IMG/VR virus record: IMGVR_UViG_3300033183_000350
Location: 1-59,171 of that record
DNA length: 59,171 nucleotides
Source of the DNA: a virus
Reading direction: 5' to 3' (one strand)
Shown here: piece by piece, positions 17,783 to 28,273 of the stretch
Numbering within the stretch: the first letter of the stretch is position 1
Layout: the number at the start of each line of letters is the position of its first letter
Program-made: the position numbers and the translations under genes
Notes under the pieces: generated by a model
What the model was told of the DNA's origin: nothing
Databases searched by the model: none
The model's input: the letters and a program-made list of their open reading frames with translations, nothing else

Positions 17783-20700
17783 TTGATGTCCTCCAATGCT
17801 GTGTCATCGGGGTTGCTAAGATCCACTCTACTAAGTTTAGATAGAGTGCCGTTTACTTGATCAGTACGAACAGAAATCCATGCGTACCTACTATCTCTAG
17901 CGTTCATAGAAGATATATCATTTTCAAGCACTGTCGGGATGCCATCTTCGGGTTCTCCGTACCCCTCATCTGCCATCTTGGGATCTTCAATCAACATTCG
18001 CCTGTCATATACTGATAAACAAGTCTCGTTGTTCTCAAAAGGCTGACTCGCTTGATTACCCAAGATGCTCTGCAATAAAATATCATTTGACGGATGGCTG
18101 TTATCTGCGATGCCTACATTATTAATCAATCCCTCGGCTTCATATTGCGACCAAGTGTAAGGCTGTGTTGGAAGCTGATTAAATGAACGAATGACCTCAA
18201 CCCATGAGAGCGTCCTCTCCCTAAAAAATAAGAACGATCCAGCTAACGACTCACTAAGGGTAGCGTTGCGTCTAAGGATACGATATGAGAAGGGGTGGAT
18301 AGACTCTGGCGTTGTAGCGTATGTACCACCAACAATCCCTGCTGTCTGTCTCAAAGGTTGTGCGTCATCTCCACTTACAGAGGGCAATAGCTTATAGGTT
18401 GTCCTCGCTGTTCCACTATCTCCAGCATAGAACTCAACAGAGAGCGTGTTAGCGTCATCTACAGATACGACCTTATACGCCCCTCGATTGTCATCAAGGT
18501 GATTGGGTATGCCAGGTGTGCCGTCTCCATTATCACCTTGTGGTGGTGCTCCATATTCAGTCGCTGTTCCTGTAAGCAGACCTTGAGGATCAATCACTAA
18601 GAAATCACCCTCTGCTACACCTAGAGCGATGAAGTCAGCGTTGGTGTCGGATAGCACATTCTCTACTCCAACGGAGATGCCCTCTTGAGGTGTTGTGGAA
18701 TAAATCTCTGTGAAGCCATGTTCAATGAACTGATCGAACGCTTGTAGCTCTGGGATAAGAGGAACACGAGTGATGACCTTAAAGACATCATTGTTCCCAA
18801 CTGCCGAGACAGACCCTCTAATGACAGAGCATTTAAGCGTTGAGCCTACCTCAAGGACTCGTAAATAAAGTGTCTCTTGGTTAGACCCATTAACGCACTG
18901 TACTTGATCACCTACCGACACAACATTTGTAAAGTCTCCCACCTGTGTATCTGTACCAGAGACATCAGCGACACCTTCACCATCAACCTTGAGGGGTGTA
19001 AGGGTGGCTACACTGTTAGCATAGGCAACGCTATCCACTCGACCTACTCGTTGCTCATAAAGGTATCGGAAACCCTCGAACGCATAGACGAGCTTAGAGA
19101 ACACATCAGTAAAGCGTCTAAGTCTACGAACGGTGAAGTTCACTCTCTCATAGAAATCCCAAGCTGGTGGGTTTGTTAAGGTGGACTCAATCGGAGATCG
19201 AACTTGGCTTGGGAGTTCGCTTGGAGTAGCACCAAACTCAACAGGGGTTGTGCCTGCGTAGTCTCTCAAGAGTCGGGGGAATGTAGGATCAAGATAGATG
19301 CCTGCACTCACATTAACAGTGATCTTGATCGTGTCATTCGGTGTGATGAATGTATCGTGGTATTCATTGCCTTCGGGATTATCTGTAACACGCTCGTATA
19401 TATTCTGAGGTAGGTTGAAAGCCACAACCATGTTGTTTTCATCACGCTCTACCCTAGACTCATCTAAGTTATTTTTAGAACCTGTGTATCCCCCACCCAC
19501 ATTGAAATAAATCTCGATGGTGTTATCTAGGCTTACAGGTATCTCACCATACCCTAATAGCAAGGTGTTAAAAGGTATGCGTGTTAAACCACCGATAGTT
19601 TGTTGACCCTCTCCTACAAGGGAGATGAGTTCGTTTATCGTCACACCAGTAGGATGTGGTCCTCCACCTCCACCACCTGGTTTTTCACCATCAGCATAAT
19701 GTGGGTTAGCGTGGTTAGCGTTTGTATTCTCGGTAAAGGTAAATGACCCGCCATTTTCTCCATCTGTCAAGGATTCGTATTCCACATGGACTTGAGAAAA
19801 CCCATACAGTTCATCATATACATGAGTAGACACAGAGAGTGGTTTGCTGAGGTAGTTGTTATTAAGCAGTATAATCAACTCACCGGATGCACCAAAGTAG
19901 TCGCTTAGGTTCGGCACATCTGTTGTGATTGTTCCAGTACCATCTCCATTATTCACAACGCTTACAACTTTGGGGAACACTACAGGTAGTAAAGCACTTG
20001 AACCTAGAGTCTCTGTGATTTCTACTGTAGCGTCTGTCTTAACCACACCTCTGACCCGATGCGTACCTGCATTATGTCCATTCTCGATGTAAAGAAGATC
20101 ACCTGTGAGGACATGATCCATTGAACCTTGTGAACCAGGTGAAGGTATTACATTACGAAGAATGCCCTTACCACTATCAGTAAGGTTTGCTGGATCTGCA
20201 ACCCCGACCAATCCAGAACTTGCAAGACCTTGTAAGATCGTGTCCGACTCATCAACCTCTGACCCAATGAAGATAGACATAGGGTCATCTGTTCGAGAGA
20301 TCCCATTAAGTGATCTTGGTCTGAAAGTAGTGCTGTTGACTGAATAGAAAGAAGTGAACTCCTTGTTGTTTACATCACTATCCACAGTGCCTGTACTTGC
20401 CCCTCCCTCTTCTCTGACCTCAAATGTGCTACTCTTAATCGTCAGCTTTTTAGTCGTATCAGACCCTCCCGCAAAAGCGGGGTCTGTGATTAGAGTAAAA
20501 ATTTGTCGATCTGTGGGGAACACAACATCGAGCCTGTTGTTTGCAATCTCGGCTGTGCTAGTGACTGACAGCCTATAGTCATGGGAAACAGGATTACCAG
20601 TCTGCTGGTCAGCCCCAAAGAAGTATCCATTCCCACCATTTGGTTGAACCGAAAAATAAAAAATGTCCGTCGTATTATCCCAGAACCTGTTATAGAGCCA

Positions 20701-23700
20701 AGAGTTCATATCGCCAAAGTTATCCCATGTCTCTGGAGGGATTGATGTTGGGTCGTAAGGGTCTGGTACAGGTTCTTGAACAATAACTAACTGACTTGTC
20801 ATAGGACAAGATACAGATGTGATGTTAGACGCAGTGTGTAATGATTTTGCTACCTCATCATATAGACTTACAGTCCAAGAAGCACCGTCATAACTGAAGA
20901 TAAATGTCCACTTGTTTCGATTTGGGTCGACCGTGTTTGACCCAAGGTTATGAACATGGAGTTTGACCTCTAATCCTGCACTTGGACTAGCAAATAAACT
21001 CTGAACATCATATCCGTTCATAAAGTAGATCTCGGTCACAGATCGGTCGTAGATCCCATTGACATCTGGAAACCAACCTTCTTGGATGAATAGATTCCCA
21101 CCATTCGTTAGACCCACTGAAAGATTTTCAAGCTCACATAAGACATCACATGGTGATGTAAATGTTGGTGGAGAAATACGATCCCCATCCACTTCAGCGA
21201 TCTCAAGAACACCTGTAGAAGATGTACCTCCAGCACCACTAGAGTCGGGCTTCAAGATCATAAGATCACCCTGTCTCGGAGCTTGCTCGCAGATGCCATT
21301 CAAGGTAGAGAAATCTTCGCTCGTTGTGAGGAAGCCACCAGAAATACTAGCGGTACCCCTCGCCTCATCTGGATAAGCATACTCATTAAGACCCGATATG
21401 TCATTGAGCGTCTGCACCTGTAAAGCATCTAAAGCTGGTGGGATCTGTGGCAACAAATCCCTCTCGCTAAATCGACTCTTATAAGGGATAGACTCATCAC
21501 CAGTATCGTCAACAGCTTCGCCATCAAGAGCTGGATATCTAAAGGGTGTTGTCTCCGAGTAAAAGAAACTAACAGCTCCTTCTAAAGCCAAGCCACCCGA
21601 AGGAACATTCTGACCAACGATTTCTTTGACGGGCCAGTTCGGTTCACTGATGCTAGGGAGACTTATATCAACAAGCTCACCTGTCGATGACTTTAACCCG
21701 ATGTCAGAGCCAACCCTAAAAGTCGTTGACGGCGAGCTGTCATCGTCAAGATCACGAGCAAAGGATTCAATGAGAGTATCACCACGCTTTGGTGGGTTTT
21801 CAACCAATGACTCACCATTGATCTTCAAGGTAAATGGATTACCTTTTAAGACCACATAGCACCCATTAACGATAGCTTCTACCTTAGCGTTTCTTGGCTC
21901 GGATCGTTCAGATAGAGGTGGGAATAAACCTAACTCAAGGAGTGTCGCTTGCTCGGCTGTGTTCAACACATTGTAGAACTCGCCCCCATTCCGACTGAGC
22001 CTCACCTTCGAGTTGACTTGCAGACCATTAAAGGTTCGATCCACATTCCCTACAAGGGCATCTACAAGCTCACCACCCTCACTCACAAACTGAGCCGTAT
22101 CGGGTAATCCTGTTGTTGAATCAATGGGGAACTCATCAAGAGGAACAGCAGATAAGATGAAGGTAGGCTTACCCGCTGTCTCTGCCACCTCGGAAGGATA
22201 ACCATTCAATGAGAAATCATACACCCTAAAGCGAGCTGACCTACGACTCACCACAGGGAGGGCTGTAATGTTCTCTATTTGCCCTAGAGCGTTGTTTTGA
22301 GCATTGGCTATGGTAATCCCATTGGTCGAGCTATTTAACGCTCCAGGATTGCGATATGAGTACATTCTCGTACTCGTAGGGAATAAGCGACTGAACCTAT
22401 GTCTCCTCCACATAGGAGAATAAACAGGATCATACTCTACACGCACATAAGGGAAGCCTGCTCCAAAGTCAAAGACCGTCCTCTCCTTTTGACGAATGAG
22501 GACATAATCATCCATCTCGTTTTCTATGAGTGAACGCTGTTGCTCAAGGATTGAAGCCAGCACATCTGCTTCGGGTGGAGAACCACCAATCAAGATCGTG
22601 TCCTCTGGAGTCGGGTACTGATTAGCAGGATTAAGAGGAGTTAAAAACTCCATGCTCACATAGCGAGGGTAAATCTCCCTCGTGATATGATCCTCCATAC
22701 CTGGTGCGATCCAATCACCAGCAGTCAACAGATTGAACTTGAAAGAGCCATCGGCATCTCCAACCACCTTGCCTGTGGTTGTAGAGAGGATGTCATCAAC
22801 AGGCTGGACATAGCCATTGTAAAGATTGATCCTAGAGCGAGCGACCACATCATTAGCTAGTAAGTCATAGACACCAATCGCCTTACCTTGTGATGTAGGT
22901 GAGGAGATAACCAGCTTACCCCCCGAACCTGTATCTTGATCGAGGCTTTGTTGAAGCTCATTAGCGATCTCTGATGAGTATGCGTCCTCGTCTGCAATCC
23001 TTACTTGGAAGGTGTCTGGTGATGAAACAACACAACTGACATTCAACCCTAGCCCATCGTATTCTTCGGGTGTCGTGGATTGATTAAAGGTTGCCTTGTA
23101 TGAAGGCTTACTTACTCGACCACCTAAGAGCGTAAAAGGCTTTACTGCACTCAACGCAGTATGAAGCAAATAATAACTCACTTGAGGTCTTACATCATGG
23201 CCATTCTTGAGGTCGATTAATCCAGCTTCGGAGTTAAAGTTATAGTCCTCGTTAAGAGTTAAAAGCCTCCCTCGACCCTCGGTGTGATTGTACTTGATGA
23301 GCTGAAAACTCTCGGTGTCAACAATGCCTGTCGTGAGAGTAAGACTAGTGTCTCCCTCAATCAGAACAGGTCTAAACGAGACATAGAAATCATTGGTCGA
23401 GATAAAGTCATGCCCCGTTGTGAACCCCTCGACTGTGACTTTGGTCATGCCAGTTGCATCATCAAGCCCTACCACTTTGACCCTGTAGGGTGTGCCTTGT
23501 AAGACCACAATCGACTTGGCTTTAATGAAGTCTCTGTAATCACCCTGTATCAAGATGTCTGGACTCTTAGGTTTCGCTGTCACATTCGCATTAGCCACCT
23601 GCCTAAAGGCATACGAGCTAGTCGTTCCCCCATAGGTGAATGAAGGCACATTGAGATAAGCAATCATCTCTGCCTCAATGTTCACCCTCGCTGGAGGACT

Positions 23701-26700
23701 TACAGAAATACTATTCGCACTCACCGAAACCACATTGAAAATCTGTGTGCCGACATGAATCAAATCACCAGCACCTAAGATATTCGTAAAGTCTCTTTGG
23801 ACTGATAACGAGCTAGACCCCTTGTCAATCTTGTACTTAGGGATCACCATCCCACTCGATGTACGAACCGTAGCATCTCCTCCGTTAGACTTTAAGGTCG
23901 TATAAGACACCTTCACAGATGTCGTACTCGCTACCTCAAAAGAGAAGTGTATTGTGTCCTGTCCGATACTATAAAGACCAGCGGTAATCTGCTCTGGCCC
24001 TACAAACACTGTGGGCGAAGCTAATAACTCTACTTCTTTACCTGTCGGGTTGTAGGTGTACTGAAACCCATCTACCCTCGTAGCTTCTTCTTGAATGACT
24101 ACAAACCCCATCGCTTCAATAACACGAACACCATTAGGATCATCTGTCGGGGTGTAAGATACCTCTACACCCACTCCCTCCTCTAAAGGGTCTTCAAAAC
24201 TGATCGCTCCACTCGTTGCCTCATATCTAGGGTTCGCTAACAACTCCAAGAAATCATCAAATGGTTCGGGGTCAAATGGAGTCGTGAGCGTTAAACTCAA
24301 ATCCATCTCGGCCGTATCAACCAATCCACTACGAGGCTTCCTTACAAAGATCACCTCACCATCTACCCAACTACTGTTCGCTACCCCATCCTTCTCAAAG
24401 ACCACTCGGTCATTAACTACAGTAAACCCCTCTCCTCCAACCATCACACCTGCTTCATACTCAACCTCTCCTACCTTAATGCGATATGACCCACTCGTGT
24501 AATGATCTCCACTCAACTCATAAGGGGATAATAACACCTCGTCCCTTAACACCGTTAAAGGATATGAGTCATCCCCCTTACGAATAAACAAAGTTGAGCT
24601 AGGCAACACCTTGTCAAAAGCAAGCGTTCCATACACCTTATAGACCTCTACTGCCTTACGCTCCAACACAGGTAGGTCATCTAAAATCTCTCCCACTACC
24701 TTTGTAGGATCGGGTGTCTCCGCTTCCTCTAACCCCTCTCTATATCCTCTGTAAATCTTCCAACGCCCAAGCTGAATACCTAAGACCGAACTAAGCGTAA
24801 TCACACTCCCTGTAATCGCCTCAATCTTAAAGTAGTTTAATCCGTCATAAAAGAAATCACCCTGTCGCACTAGCGTAGCATCAACCTCTAAGTCTAAATC
24901 TAATCCAGTTAGTGATCCAACCTTCTGACCCGATAAAACCTCTGAACCTAAACGATTGATTAAACGAGCTTGACCCTCTAATCCATCACTCGGCAAGTCA
25001 TAATCAACTCCCTCGGTTAAGGTCTGAGTGCTCACAGACCCATCCAACTGCTCTTGCGAGATCGTGATAGATGTTGTGCCTACCCTTAATCCAGATCCCA
25101 ATGCCAAGCGTGATGTCTCTTGGTTCACCTTAGAGCTTACTGTACGACCTACAATCCAATGAAACCCATTCGGATTACCCCCAAATGATGTTTCGATGTC
25201 CGTATCTCCAAGTACCTTATCTCCTATCTTGAAAAACTTGCCCGCTCCATATCCAGAGAAATCTAAACGAGGCTCAAACTGTAAAAACTGAAACGCTGTA
25301 CTACCACTTATGTCGGCTACCTTCTCCTCATCGAAAGAATAATAACCCTTGACCGTTGAGCGAGTTAAAACAAACTCAAGCCCTGTCTCCAAACTCACAC
25401 TAGGTACAAGACCAATAGACCTCAATGACACAAACTCTTCTGTCGTTGACGGATGATCTACAACAGATCCTTCGTCCACTACCAAATAACCGTCTACTAC
25501 TGACACCCCCGAACCAACCACAGTCTCGCCTGTAAACGATACAACCCCTCCGTCCACCCTAAATGAACCACTCTTGCCCGATAAACCCAAAATGCTCGTG
25601 TGCCTCAAACCACCACGACTCAAAGCAACATGGCCACTGAAAATCTTCTTCGTCTGATTAGACCAAGCACGACTCAAGAATACCGTGTCCGTACCCTGTA
25701 CCAAATAACCTCTGTGGATAGATAACCTCTTAGGTAGCCTCTCTACTAACTCCACAGGTAATGTTCGTCCAGCCTCCTCTAAACGAACATACATCCTCTC
25801 CCACCTGTAATCCCACTTCAAACCCACACCCGTAGGCTTAAATGAACTCGCCACTCCACTCGGCTCTAATCCCGAACCGTCGGGTACATCCATCTTCTCT
25901 ACTGTTAATCCGTCTACGCCAGCTCCCACCCCAATAGGTGCATCACATAAAACCAATCCGTCATAAATCACAGGAGAGCTAGACAAAATCTTACCACTGT
26001 CTAACGCTACCTTCACCACACCATATTCTGCATTACCTAAATCTCCCTCGGTGTCCACAAACACTACATCACTATAGCCATATCCAGCCACTCGCAATAA
26101 AGGATACTCATTCAATCTCGGCTGTGGCGATAAATAACCCTCACCCAAAACCTCATTCGACTCAAATCCGCCAAGCGTCCCAGATATATACAACACCTCT
26201 TTACCCACATGATCGCTACCCTCCTTAAATAAAACCTTGCCCGATGGATTTAAAACCACTCCCTCCGCACCAAGCTCAAACGCTCCCTCCTCCTCACCCT
26301 CGGCTACCACAGGGAAATCTGCCCCACCTATCTCAAACACCGTGACCGAAGCATCGGCTACATTACCACCGCCTAACCTTAACTCTCCCTCTAACCCAGC
26401 TATTACTTCGTAGTCATCCTCACCCCCTACCACCCCCACTACACTTCCAGCCCCACCCTTCAATAATGACCAACCCCTGTTCTCATAATCAAACCGAACC
26501 CTACTATCATCATTACGAGTCCACCAAAATAACCCGCCAACTAATCCAGTACCCTCCACACTAGATAAATCACGAGCTGAATGAACAACAGTCCCACCAT
26601 AAAAATGATCTAAAGCATCACCATTCTCATCTAACACCGAACTTAACCATACCCGACTGTTCGTTAAGTAATAATAGACACCATCAATCGCTTCCTCGAA

Positions 26701-26928
26701 TAACTTCTCAAAACTAACCGTCACACTCTCAACACCTATCTTTCCATCTCCACTAGAAATCAAAGCATAAGAGTCTACTCCTGTAGACCCAATCTCATAT
26801 AGATCTCGACCCACACGCTCCCAACGACCGTCTACCTGTACAACCCCTCCGTCCACCACTCGTAAACATAAGCCAGTTGATGAAGCATTACGCTCTCCAC
26901 TACGAACATCTAGTATAATACTACTCAT
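17779..26928 (-). CDS. Giant virion protein (3049 aa), tail/baseplate
   Basis: One uninterrupted 9.15-kb frame. Mainly beta-strand sequence with many spaced modules of the type G-D-x-(L/I)-x-(V/I)-G...V-x-V...: examples are DLIHVGTQIFNVVSVSANSI, DFFYDGLNYFKIEAITGSVI, DLLYIENGHNAGTHRVRGVV and DQVQCVNGSNQETLYLRVLE. Residue 2600-2700 includes YAFEGFRYLYEQRVGRV. Such modular proteins form large baseplate or fibre-like assemblies. No enzymatic motif seen. It overlaps both neighbours in ATGA. Translation start at 26928 follows AAAG. The 5' half is strongly G/T-rich on the coding strand, unlike the 3' part. Confidence 0.75.
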   Translation of the reverse strand: MSSIILDVRSGERNASSTGLCLRVVDGGVVQVDGRWERVGRDLYEIGSTGVDSYALISSGDGKIGVESVTVSFEKLFEEAIDGVYYYLTNSRVWLSSVLDENGDALDHFYGGTVVHSARDLSSVEGTGLVGGLFWWTRNDDSRVRFDYENRGWSLLKGGAGSVVGVVGGEDDYEVIAGLEGELRLGGGNVADASVTVFEIGGADFPVVAEGEEEGAFELGAEGVVLNPSGKVLFKEGSDHVGKEVLYISGTLGGFESNEVLGEGYLSPQPRLNEYPLLRVAGYGYSDVVFVDTEGDLGNAEYGVVKVALDSGKILSSSPVIYDGLVLCDAPIGVGAGVDGLTVEKMDVPDGSGLEPSGVASSFKPTGVGLKWDYRWERMYVRLEEAGRTLPVELVERLPKRLSIHRGYLVQGTDTVFLSRAWSNQTKKIFSGHVALSRGGLRHTSILGLSGKSGSFRVDGGVVSFTGETVVGSGVSVVDGYLVVDEGSVVDHPSTTEEFVSLRSIGLVPSVSLETGLEFVLTRSTVKGYYSFDEEKVADISGSTAFQFLQFEPRLDFSGYGAGKFFKIGDKVLGDTDIETSFGGNPNGFHWIVGRTVSSKVNQETSRLALGSGLRVGTTSITISQEQLDGSVSTQTLTEGVDYDLPSDGLEGQARLINRLGSEVLSGQKVGSLTGLDLDLEVDATLVRQGDFFYDGLNYFKIEAITGSVITLSSVLGIQLGRWKIYRGYREGLEEAETPDPTKVVGEILDDLPVLERKAVEVYKVYGTLAFDKVLPSSTLFIRKGDDSYPLTVLRDEVLLSPYELSGDHYTSGSYRIKVGEVEYEAGVMVGGEGFTVVNDRVVFEKDGVANSSWVDGEVIFVRKPRSGLVDTAEMDLSLTLTTPFDPEPFDDFLELLANPRYEATSGAISFEDPLEEGVGVEVSYTPTDDPNGVRVIEAMGFVVIQEEATRVDGFQYTYNPTGKEVELLASPTVFVGPEQITAGLYSIGQDTIHFSFEVASTTSVKVSYTTLKSNGGDATVRTSSGMVIPKYKIDKGSSSLSVQRDFTNILGAGDLIHVGTQIFNVVSVSANSISVSPPARVNIEAEMIAYLNVPSFTYGGTTSSYAFRQVANANVTAKPKSPDILIQGDYRDFIKAKSIVVLQGTPYRVKVVGLDDATGMTKVTVEGFTTGHDFISTNDFYVSFRPVLIEGDTSLTLTTGIVDTESFQLIKYNHTEGRGRLLTLNEDYNFNSEAGLIDLKNGHDVRPQVSYYLLHTALSAVKPFTLLGGRVSKPSYKATFNQSTTPEEYDGLGLNVSCVVSSPDTFQVRIADEDAYSSEIANELQQSLDQDTGSGGKLVISSPTSQGKAIGVYDLLANDVVARSRINLYNGYVQPVDDILSTTTGKVVGDADGSFKFNLLTAGDWIAPGMEDHITREIYPRYVSMEFLTPLNPANQYPTPEDTILIGGSPPEADVLASILEQQRSLIENEMDDYVLIRQKERTVFDFGAGFPYVRVEYDPVYSPMWRRHRFSRLFPTSTRMYSYRNPGALNSSTNGITIANAQNNALGQIENITALPVVSRRSARFRVYDFSLNGYPSEVAETAGKPTFILSAVPLDEFPIDSTTGLPDTAQFVSEGGELVDALVGNVDRTFNGLQVNSKVRLSRNGGEFYNVLNTAEQATLLELGLFPPLSERSEPRNAKVEAIVNGCYVVLKGNPFTLKINGESLVENPPKRGDTLIESFARDLDDDSSPSTTFRVGSDIGLKSSTGELVDISLPSISEPNWPVKEIVGQNVPSGGLALEGAVSFFYSETTPFRYPALDGEAVDDTGDESIPYKSRFSERDLLPQIPPALDALQVQTLNDISGLNEYAYPDEARGTASISGGFLTTSEDFSTLNGICEQAPRQGDLMILKPDSSGAGGTSSTGVLEIAEVDGDRISPPTFTSPCDVLCELENLSVGLTNGGNLFIQEGWFPDVNGIYDRSVTEIYFMNGYDVQSLFASPSAGLEVKLHVHNLGSNTVDPNRNKWTFIFSYDGASWTVSLYDEVAKSLHTASNITSVSCPMTSQLVIVQEPVPDPYDPTSIPPETWDNFGDMNSWLYNRFWDNTTDIFYFSVQPNGGNGYFFGADQQTGNPVSHDYRLSVTSTAEIANNRLDVVFPTDRQIFTLITDPAFAGGSDTTKKLTIKSSTFEVREEGGASTGTVDSDVNNKEFTSFYSVNSTTFRPRSLNGISRTDDPMSIFIGSEVDESDTILQGLASSGLVGVADPANLTDSGKGILRNVIPSPGSQGSMDHVLTGDLLYIENGHNAGTHRVRGVVKTDATVEITETLGSSALLPVVFPKVVSVVNNGDGTGTITTDVPNLSDYFGASGELIILLNNNYLSKPLSVSTHVYDELYGFSQVHVEYESLTDGENGGSFTFTENTNANHANPHYADGEKPGGGGGGPHPTGVTINELISLVGEGQQTIGGLTRIPFNTLLLGYGEIPVSLDNTIEIYFNVGGGYTGSKNNLDESRVERDENNMVVAFNLPQNIYERVTDNPEGNEYHDTFITPNDTIKITVNVSAGIYLDPTFPRLLRDYAGTTPVEFGATPSELPSQVRSPIESTLTNPPAWDFYERVNFTVRRLRRFTDVFSKLVYAFEGFRYLYEQRVGRVDSVAYANSVATLTPLKVDGEGVADVSGTDTQVGDFTNVVSVGDQVQCVNGSNQETLYLRVLEVGSTLKCSVIRGSVSAVGNNDVFKVITRVPLIPELQAFDQFIEHGFTEIYSTTPQEGISVGVENVLSDTNADFIALGVAEGDFLVIDPQGLLTGTATEYGAPPQGDNGDGTPGIPNHLDDNRGAYKVVSVDDANTLSVEFYAGDSGTARTTYKLLPSVSGDDAQPLRQTAGIVGGTYATTPESIHPFSYRILRRNATLSESLAGSFLFFRERTLSWVEVIRSFNQLPTQPYTWSQYEAEGLINNVGIADNSHPSNDILLQSILGNQASQPFENNETCLSVYDRRMLIEDPKMADEGYGEPEDGIPTVLENDISSMNARDSRYAWISVRTDQVNGTLSKLSRVDLSNPDDTALEDIK

Positions 26929-27473
26929 ATGAACTTTCCTATAAATGGTGATGAAGCAGGTGCTGGACCAGGAACTCCCGCCACTACACCATTCGCTACT
27001 GTGGTTAAAAAGTGTGAACTGATCCCTTGCCCTAAAGCATTACAGATACGAACTCTATCTAAACCTACAATACCAACACTCGTGAAGCTACTTACCAACA
27101 ACTGCGTTAATAACATAGGATCGCCCACCACCCCTCCTATAAATGAACCTACACCTACTCCAGCTACTGCACCTGTAAAAAAGTATGGCTGACTTATACC
27201 CACCATAATCGGAACCCACATGACCGGAGCCATCACTCCTATTAAACCATTACCCTTAAACGCCGCTTCCATTAAAGCCCCATTAGGAACTACCACCACC
27301 GTGCCTCCACATACTCCACTACCCACTGTTCCCGAACAAGCTCCCTGTACTGTACTCGCTAATAACCATTGATATAAACCAAGCTCTACTCCCTGTGCTA
27401 TCTGAACCATCTGTGGAGTCTTACTACTAGAGGAAGCCATTATAGCTCCACTCACTAATCCTGGGACTGGCAT
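26925..27473 (-). CDS. Gly-rich hydrophobic structural protein
   Basis: 182 aa, rich in Gly, Val, Ala and Ser with several hydrophobic stretches (LIGVMAPVMWVPIMVGI; YFFTGAVAGVGVGSFIGGVV). Two close cysteines (QGACSGTVGSGVCGGT) could form a bond. First gene of the structural operon, with AGGATT before the start and a long leader upstream. Similar low-complexity proteins occur near phage baseplate genes, but I cannot name a family. Confidence 0.6.
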   Translation of the reverse strand: MPVPGLVSGAIMASSSSKTPQMVQIAQGVELGLYQWLLASTVQGACSGTVGSGVCGGTVVVVPNGALMEAAFKGNGLIGVMAPVMWVPIMVGISQPYFFTGAVAGVGVGSFIGGVVGDPMLLTQLLVSSFTSVGIVGLDRVRICNALGQGISSHFLTTVANGVVAGVPGPAPASSPFIGKFI

Positions 27474-27504
27474 ATAAAATAATCCTATCGCTTTTTCATG
27501 TTGT

Positions 27505-27540
27505 CAGACTTACACTACACGCAAGATGTATGTAGGTCTG
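27505..27540 (-). other. Stable leader hairpin of structural operon
   Basis: CAGACTTAC pairs with GTAGGTCTG (one G-T pair), with an inner TACA/TGTA stem. It lies inside the inferred ~165-nt leader between the promoter at 27639-27664 and the start at 27473. No U-run follows on either strand, so it is not a standard terminator. Confidence 0.45.
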
Positions 27541-27638
27541 TGTCTCTTAGTACATTCTACAACACAAACGATAAAACAACTATTGATATTAAACCGTCAT
27601 TGAAAATGAGATCGAAAAAACGGATCAGATTTCTACTG

Positions 27639-27664
27639 TAGCCAGTGATAGATAAGGGGGCTAC
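27639..27664 (-). promoter_or_regulatory. Divergent GTAACCCC-type promoter for structural operon
   Basis: Reads GTAGCCCCCTTATCTATC on the minus strand, then ACTGGCT, a changed copy of the motif. It is the only promoter-like element before the 27473-13887 operon and may be a weaker or differently timed version. Confidence 0.5.
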
Positions 27665-27673
27665 GCTTCTGGA

Positions 27674-28273
27674 TCATTCGATCCTAAAGTCACCAGCGAT
27701 CCAAGCGAGGTCTAACTGGTGGACGAGATCATATCTGTTCATTTTACGGGCGATAGATTTGAGTTTGTAACAGCGATCCTCAAGGGCATAATGTTGTCTC
27801 TGTTTGACCGATAGGATCTCTTTGATCTCATAGTGATCTTTGGCCTTTATTTCGAGGTGTGCTTTTCGACCACTCATGTCATAGATGTATTGTTCGTCCC
27901 ATCTGATAGAGGATCTATCGTAGGTTGTCTCGGAGGGTATGACGACCTCGACCTTGCCTTGAGGCTTGGTGAGTTGGAAAACAAAGGTTGAGCAGTAAGA
28001 GCCACAGTCGGCTGTATTCTCTTCTCCCCAATCATCATCTGGATAGAACTTAGATTTTGTTTCGATGAGGTTGAAGCCTTCGCCTTTGATTTCGATCTTG
28101 AGGTCTTTCTTGATGTGCCATACTCGGAACTGCATTGCACTACAGGTAGCCCAAGCGTCAAAGTAGGCACACGCACCATTTCGATCATTGGGATCATCGA
28201 AGAAAGAGTTCTCTTCCCAGTCACCCCATTCACAGCTACCTTCACCAAAGAGTCTAAAGTCTCCTCTCATCAT
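27674..28273 (-). CDS. Hypothetical protein, tandem paralogue of next gene
   Basis: 199 aa. C-terminal half (GRKAHLEIKAKDHYEIKEIL, then LKSIARKMNRYDL) aligns with the neighbour at 28270 (NEARLLKTEQGHYKVEEILT, then IKRLARLRNMSK), indicating duplication. N-terminal half has clustered Cys and acidic residues (CEWGDWEENSFFDDPNDRNG; CAYFDAWATC). Overlaps the upstream gene by 4 nt. No known domain. Confidence 0.7.
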   Translation of the reverse strand: MMRGDFRLFGEGSCEWGDWEENSFFDDPNDRNGACAYFDAWATCSAMQFRVWHIKKDLKIEIKGEGFNLIETKSKFYPDDDWGEENTADCGSYCSTFVFQLTKPQGKVEVVIPSETTYDRSSIRWDEQYIYDMSGRKAHLEIKAKDHYEIKEILSVKQRQHYALEDRCYKLKSIARKMNRYDLVHQLDLAWIAGDFRIE

